A stretch of 15,578 nucleotides of DNA. Source: JAEZJZ01 sp964450265. GTDB taxonomy: Bacteria > Bacillota > UBA994 > UBA5500. The notes under the pieces are model-generated. The model was not told the origin of the DNA and searched no databases. It saw only the letters and a program-made list of their open reading frames with translations. The position numbers and the translations under genes are program-made. The DNA is taken from positions 1 through 15,578 of the forward strand of contig CAYVCY010000037.1 of assembly GCA_964450265.1 (NCBI GenBank). The letters run 5' to 3'. This document shows, piece after piece, positions 12,753-15,578 of this stretch (the first letter of the stretch is position 1; each line of letters opens with the position of its first letter).

Positions 12753-14543
12753 TTGGCGAAGCGTCTAACCCGTGCGGAGGTTCCAGTGGAACAAACCTGG
12801 AACTTGACGGACATCTTCCCCACCAAGGAAGCTTGGGAGGAGGAGATGGCCGCTCTCCCGGCTTTAGTCGACACAGTTACCGAGTTCAAGGGCAAACTAG
12901 GTGACGGAGCACAGCTGCTGTTGCAGTGCCTCGATGCACAGGAGGGCCTGCAAAAGAGGCTGGCCAAGGTATCGTCTTACGCTTCCTTCCATCAGTCTAA
13001 TGACGGCACCAATCCTGCGTATCAGGCGATGTTTGCCCGAGCCAGATCCCTGATGGCCAACGTGCAGGCTGCTACCTCATTCATTCAATCCGAATCCCTC
13101 AGCTTACCAGAGGGGCGACTACAGGAGTATCTGCAGGCAGAGCCGGAGCTGGAGCCATACCGCATCACCATCGAGAAGTGGATTGAGAAGAAACCGCACC
13201 AACTCCACCCAGAAACCGAAATGGTGCTGGCCGCGCTCACTGAAGTATTGAATGCTCCCGGCAGCATCTATGAAAACTCCCGCACCGCTGATATGCTTTT
13301 CGACTCGGTTCCCGATTCCAAAGGACAGTTACACCCGATGTCCATGGGACGGCATGAAACTGCAGCCGACATGACCTTGCGCCATAACGCCTATGCAGCC
13401 ACCACCAACGCCCTCAAGGCCTACAACAATACCTATGGGGCTTGCTGGGGTACCGAGGTAAAGAAGAATGTGGTGGAAGCTAAGCTGCGGGGATTTGACT
13501 CTGCGATCCACATGTTGCTGGATCTACAGGAAGTGAATATCGACATCTACAACAACCTCCACGATGTGATCCTGACCGAACTGGCCCCGCACATGCGCCG
13601 CTATGCACGGCTACGCAAAGAAGTGCTTGGGCTAAAACAACTGCTCTATTGCGACTTGGAGGCACCACTAGACCCGGAGTTCAACCCCTCCACTACTTAC
13701 GAAGAAGCGTCTGAGATCGTCCTTGGCGGGCTGTCCGTACTCGGTCCAGAGTACCTGGAGATCATCGAAAAGGGATTAAAGAACCGCTGGGTGGATCGGG
13801 CGGATAACATCGGTAAACGCACCGGCGCCTTCTGTAGCTCGGTCTACGGCGTGCACCCTTACATCAGCATGACCTGGTCCGATCAAATGCGCAATGCCCT
13901 CACCCTGGCCCACGAGCTGGGGCATGGCGGACAGGGCGTGATGGCACAGCGCTACCAGCGCCTGGCCAACACCCGACCAACGATGTTCTTCATCGAAGCG
14001 CCCTCCACTATCAACGAGATTCTGGTAGGCAACTATATTCTGTCCCAGTCCAACGATGTGCGGATGCGCCGCTGGCTGCTAATGCAGTTCCTGATGACCT
14101 ATCATCACAACTTCATCCGCCACCTGATCGAGGGCGAACTGCAGCGCCGCACTTACGCCATGGCCGAGCAGGGACAGCCGATCACCGCTACCGTGTTGAA
14201 CAAGGTGCAGGGTGAAATCCTGTCCGATTTCTGGGGCGAGGACCTGGTGATCGACGAAGGTGCCCGCCTGGTCTGGATGCGCCAGTCCCACTACTATCGC
14301 GGCCTCTACCCATACAGTTACTCTGCCGGATTGACCATCGGCACCAACGTAGCCAAGGCAATCCAGGAGGAAGGCGCACCGGCAGCCGAGCGTTGGGTGA
14401 ACGTGCTCAAGGCTGGCGGAACCAAGAAGCCGCTGGAGCTGGCCAAGATGGCCGGAGTAGATATGTCCACCCAAGAACCCATCCGGGCTGCGGTGGCTTA
14501 TGTTGGCTCGCTGGTCGACGAAGTAGTCAAGAGCTTCAGCTAG
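12753..14543 (+). CDS. pepF: Oligoendopeptidase F-like M3 metallopeptidase (copy 2)
   Basis: A 596-residue paralogue of the gene at 10683-12488, alignable along the whole length with only short gaps and visibly more than half identical. The start is TTG at 12753 with AAGGAGGAGA 6 bases upstream (MAKRLTRAEVPVEQTWNLTDIFPTKEAWEEEM). The zinc motif HELGH is at 387-391, with the probable third ligand E415 in FFIEAPSTINE, and YYRGLYPYSYSAGL lies near the C-terminus. Both copies read HELGHGG(N/Q)G rather than the HELGH(A/S)xH usual in well-known PepF proteins, so they belong to the same sub-branch. The differences are scattered, as in an old duplication with both copies kept functional, not a recent copy. 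Different peptide preference or expression conditions are the likely reasons for keeping both. It is followed by a strong terminator. Confidence 0.95.
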   Translation: MAKRLTRAEVPVEQTWNLTDIFPTKEAWEEEMAALPALVDTVTEFKGKLGDGAQLLLQCLDAQEGLQKRLAKVSSYASFHQSNDGTNPAYQAMFARARSLMANVQAATSFIQSESLSLPEGRLQEYLQAEPELEPYRITIEKWIEKKPHQLHPETEMVLAALTEVLNAPGSIYENSRTADMLFDSVPDSKGQLHPMSMGRHETAADMTLRHNAYAATTNALKAYNNTYGACWGTEVKKNVVEAKLRGFDSAIHMLLDLQEVNIDIYNNLHDVILTELAPHMRRYARLRKEVLGLKQLLYCDLEAPLDPEFNPSTTYEEASEIVLGGLSVLGPEYLEIIEKGLKNRWVDRADNIGKRTGAFCSSVYGVHPYISMTWSDQMRNALTLAHELGHGGQGVMAQRYQRLANTRPTMFFIEAPSTINEILVGNYILSQSNDVRMRRWLLMQFLMTYHHNFIRHLIEGELQRRTYAMAEQGQPITATVLNKVQGEILSDFWGEDLVIDEGARLVWMRQSHYYRGLYPYSYSAGLTIGTNVAKAIQEEGAPAAERWVNVLKAGGTKKPLELAKMAGVDMSTQEPIRAAVAYVGSLVDEVVKSFS

Positions 14544-14561
14544 ACCGGAATCAGGGCTGTA

Positions 14562-14593
14562 TAAGAGGGGCTGTCACACGACAGCCCCTCTTA
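14562..14593. terminator. Bidirectional terminator between pepF copy 2 and the DUF2164 gene
   Basis: A 14-bp perfect stem TAAGAGGGGCTGTC / GACAGCCCCTCTTA with an ACAC loop. It lies 18 bases after the pepF stop codon at 14543 and 32 bases beyond the convergent DUF2164 stop codon at 14626. A second small hairpin GTCGC/GCGAC follows at about 14602. T-tracts are short, but the stem strength and location make termination likely. Confidence 0.8.
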
Positions 14594-14625
14594 ATCCCCC
14601 AGTCGCTTCGCGACAGCCCCCGATA

Positions 14626-14859
14626 TTACCGATGTCTTTTTTCCAGACCGTACATGTCCTCCACCCGGTCGACCATGTAGTCATGGGCATCCTGAATGGC
14701 TTGATTGTAGATGTAGAACCCCGCCTTGGTAAGAATAAACTCCACGAAGACGCGGGCCTGAAAATCGCTCAGTTCTTCATCCCGCTGCTCGGCGAAAAAC
14801 TGCTTCACTTCTTCCACCATCAGCTCGATCATTTCTCTTTCCAACTTGATCTTCTTCAA
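14626..14859 (-). CDS. DUF2164 family protein
   Basis: A 77-residue, acidic, mostly helical protein that I recognise as DUF2164: it starts MKKIKLEREMIELMVEEVKQFFAEQRDEELSDFQARVFVEFIL, and the conserved centre is GFYIYNQAIQDAHDYMVDRVEDMYGLEK. The family's biochemical role is not known; it is small, soluble and widespread in Bacillota and Proteobacteria. The start is TTG at 14859 with GAAGGGGTG 4-7 bases upstream; no ATG or GTG fits better. The length matches the family. It is convergent with pepF copy 2 and divergent from the selenoprotein gene at 15057, sharing a 197-bp intergenic region that contains several inverted repeats. Confidence 0.85.
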   Translation of the reverse strand: MKKIKLEREMIELMVEEVKQFFAEQRDEELSDFQARVFVEFILTKAGFYIYNQAIQDAHDYMVDRVEDMYGLEKRHR

Positions 14860-14898
14860 CTCTGCACCCCTTCCCCCGCTGAATCGCGCTCAACTCTT

Positions 14899-15024
14899 AC
14901 TAGGTGAATTGGACGCCAGGACGCTATCTCCTGCCGATGAGTATGATCGGCACCTAGGGTGCGGCGCATAATCTACAGTGGAAGGTGTCGGCCTGATCCA
15001 GTAGAATAGAACTAGCCACCTAGT
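14899..15024. repeat. Inverted and repeated CACCTAG(T) motifs between divergent genes
   Basis: ACTAGGTG (14899-14906) is the reverse complement of CACCTAGT (15017-15024), and a further CACCTAG lies at 14951-14957. Between them is a 7-bp inverted repeat TGCCGAT/ATCGGCA (14932-14952). The right-hand copy touches TATAAA (15024-15029), a possible -10 element for the selenoprotein gene that lacks a good -35. The spacing suggests possible operator sites, but three 7-base matches in 126 bases could be chance. Confidence 0.3.
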
Positions 15025-15056
15025 ATAAACACTTGAATAAAAGGAGGTCTAAATTG

Positions 15057-15314
15057 ATGATTACTTTATTTGGCAGTAATTTGTGACCGGGCTGTGCACC
15101 GGTGAAAGAGGCTCTTTCACAGCACGGCATAGAGTTTACCTACGTGAACATTACGGAGAGCATGCGCAACTTGAAGGCTTTTCTCAAGTATCGGGATCAC
15201 CACCCGGCTTTCGCCGAAGCGCGCGAATCAAACCGGGTTGGCGTACCTTGCACCGTGGTCGATGACGGCAAGAAGGTCTTTTTCGGCCAACCGGATCTCA
15301 ATGAGTTGGTCTAG
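15057..15314 (+). CDS. Glutaredoxin-like selenoprotein, UGA-encoded Sec10 in a UPGC motif
   Basis: An 85-residue thioredoxin-fold protein of the glutaredoxin-related COG4545 type, read through an in-frame TGA at 15084-15086. The ATG at 15057 follows AAGGAGGT by 8 bases and gives MITLFGSNL, then UGA, then PGCAPVKEALSQHGIEF, so U10-P-G-C13 stands where relatives have CPxC. The rest is a complete fold: VNITESMRNLKAFLKYRD, then the cis-proline strand VGVPCTVVDDGKKVFF (61-76), ending at TAG. Without readthrough the frame ends after 9 codons, whereas conservation continues on both sides in the same frame. A SECIS-like hairpin starts right after the UGA. The protein is probably a cytoplasmic thiol or selenol oxidoreductase; its partner is unknown. 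Alternatives are a Cys-to-stop mutation or sequencing error, made unlikely by the hairpin. Confidence 0.87.
15087..15127 (+). promoter_or_regulatory. Bacterial SECIS element for the selenoprotein
   Basis: Directly after the UGA, an upper stem GTGAAAG (15102-15108) pairs with CTTTCAC (15114-15120) around the loop AGGCT, close to the AGGUCU loop of E. coli fdhF. The loop starts 22 nt after the UGA, inside the usual bacterial range. GCT/AGC (15091-15093 with 15121-15123) and CCG/CGG (15087-15089 with 15125-15127) extend the stem below a one-sided bulge. An alternative lower pairing GCTGTG/CACAGC is equally possible. SelB should bind the G-containing apical loop. Confidence 0.8.
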
Positions 15315-15320
15315 CTAAGT

Positions 15321-15358
15321 AAGACGACCCAGGCAGAGTTGCCTGGGTCGTCTTCTCT
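15321..15358. terminator. Strong bidirectional terminator between convergent genes
   Basis: A perfect 14-bp stem AAGACGACCCAGGC / GCCTGGGTCGTCTT with loop AGAGTT is followed by CTCTTCTG. It lies 6 bases after the selenoprotein stop codon and 9 bases beyond the convergent gene's stop at 15364, so it serves both transcripts. Confidence 0.88.
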
Positions 15359-15363
15359 TCTGT

Positions 15364-15578
15364 CTATAGCCCGTAGCCGAACATATGCTGAATCAGAGCC
15401 TCCTCCAGCAATCTTTCATCCTGCAGTTGCTCTTCCGACAGACCGATGCCTCCCGGGAGCAGCTGGGAGAAACCAATCATCCCTCTTCCCGCTTGAAAGA
15501 GCCGCTCCTCCAGATATGTATCGCGGAAGTAGCCGGGCACACCCTCCACCTGGTAGCGCACCTTGATCACCGGGTGGT
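15364..15578 (-). CDS. Unrecognised protein, C-terminal part (N-terminus outside window)
   Basis: An open frame from the right edge to a TAG at 15364 encodes at least 71 residues, ending in FGYGL. The visible part includes VIKVRYQVEGVPGYFRDTYLEERLFQAGRG, LLPGGIGLSEEQLQDERLLEEALIQHMFGYGL. A GTG at 15570 could be a start, but the 8 bases before it (ACCACCCG) carry no ribosome binding site and the frame stays open to the edge, so the gene most likely continues. It is acidic and probably helical towards the end, with no membrane segment or cysteine. I recognise no family. Its stop sits just before the shared terminator. Confidence 0.6.
   Translation of the reverse strand, partial: HPVIKVRYQVEGVPGYFRDTYLEERLFQAGRGMIGFSQLLPGGIGLSEEQLQDERLLEEALIQHMFGYGL

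Noticed and set aside
15084..15086. TGA read as an ordinary stop, with the gene starting at the GTG at 15102
   Set aside because: A start at 15102 removes the first beta strand and the active-site U/C-x-x-C motif, has no proper binding site, and ignores the perfect AAGGAGGT-ATG just upstream in the same frame. The SECIS-like hairpin explains the TGA.
1..15578. CRISPR array, tRNA, rRNA, prophage or complete insertion sequence
   Set aside because: No regularly spaced direct repeats, tRNA-like clover leaves, transposase or phage genes were found on either strand.

Overview
The window looks like chromosomal DNA of a Gram-positive, probably anaerobic Bacillota (clostridial-grade) bacterium of moderately high GC. 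The reasons are strong AGGAGG-type ribosome binding sites in front of nearly every gene, three TTG starts that each have a good binding site, compact GC-rich hairpin terminators, and gene families typical of the phylum (MutS2, DegV, PepF, DUF2164). A UGA-encoded selenocysteine near the right end implies a working selenocysteine insertion machinery elsewhere in the genome. No rRNA, tRNA, CRISPR array or transposase gene was found.

Layout. 1-1372 (-) is the N-terminal two thirds of an S9 (prolyl-oligopeptidase family) peptidase running off the left edge. 1554-1787 (-) is a 77-residue putative membrane protein with its own terminator. 2016-3899 (+) is an exported 5'-nucleotidase/cyclic phosphodiesterase with an SLH-like N-terminal region and a terminator. 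3951-4338 is a structured leader with a 9-codon ORF, a three-way-junction-like fold, a terminator-like hairpin and possible anti-Shine-Dalgarno pairing. It precedes a short MutS2 paralogue (4339-6264, +) that lacks the usual coiled coil and Smr nuclease domain. 6491-7672 (+) is an S55 (SpoIVB-like) protein whose serine and histidine blocks are in swapped order. 7673-8065 is a repeat-filled gap before a class V aminotransferase (8066-9229, +). A long palindrome separates it from a convergent DegV lipid-binding protein (9341-10189, -). 10190-10682 is a hairpin-rich gap. Two divergent PepF-type M3 oligoendopeptidases (10683-12488, - and 12753-14543, +) flank a shared 264-bp control region. 14626-14859 (-) is a DUF2164 protein. 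15057-15314 (+) is a glutaredoxin-like selenoprotein with a UPGC active site and a SECIS-like hairpin just after the UGA. 15364 to the right edge (-) is an unrecognised partial gene.

Most genes appear to be separate transcription units, since several gaps hold terminator-like hairpins and strands alternate often. The functional themes are peptide turnover (S9, two M3 and possibly the S55 protein), surface nucleotide salvage, and thiol/selenol redox chemistry. The most notable items are the selenoprotein, which conventional gene calling would truncate or miss, and the trimmed MutS2 with its elaborate leader.
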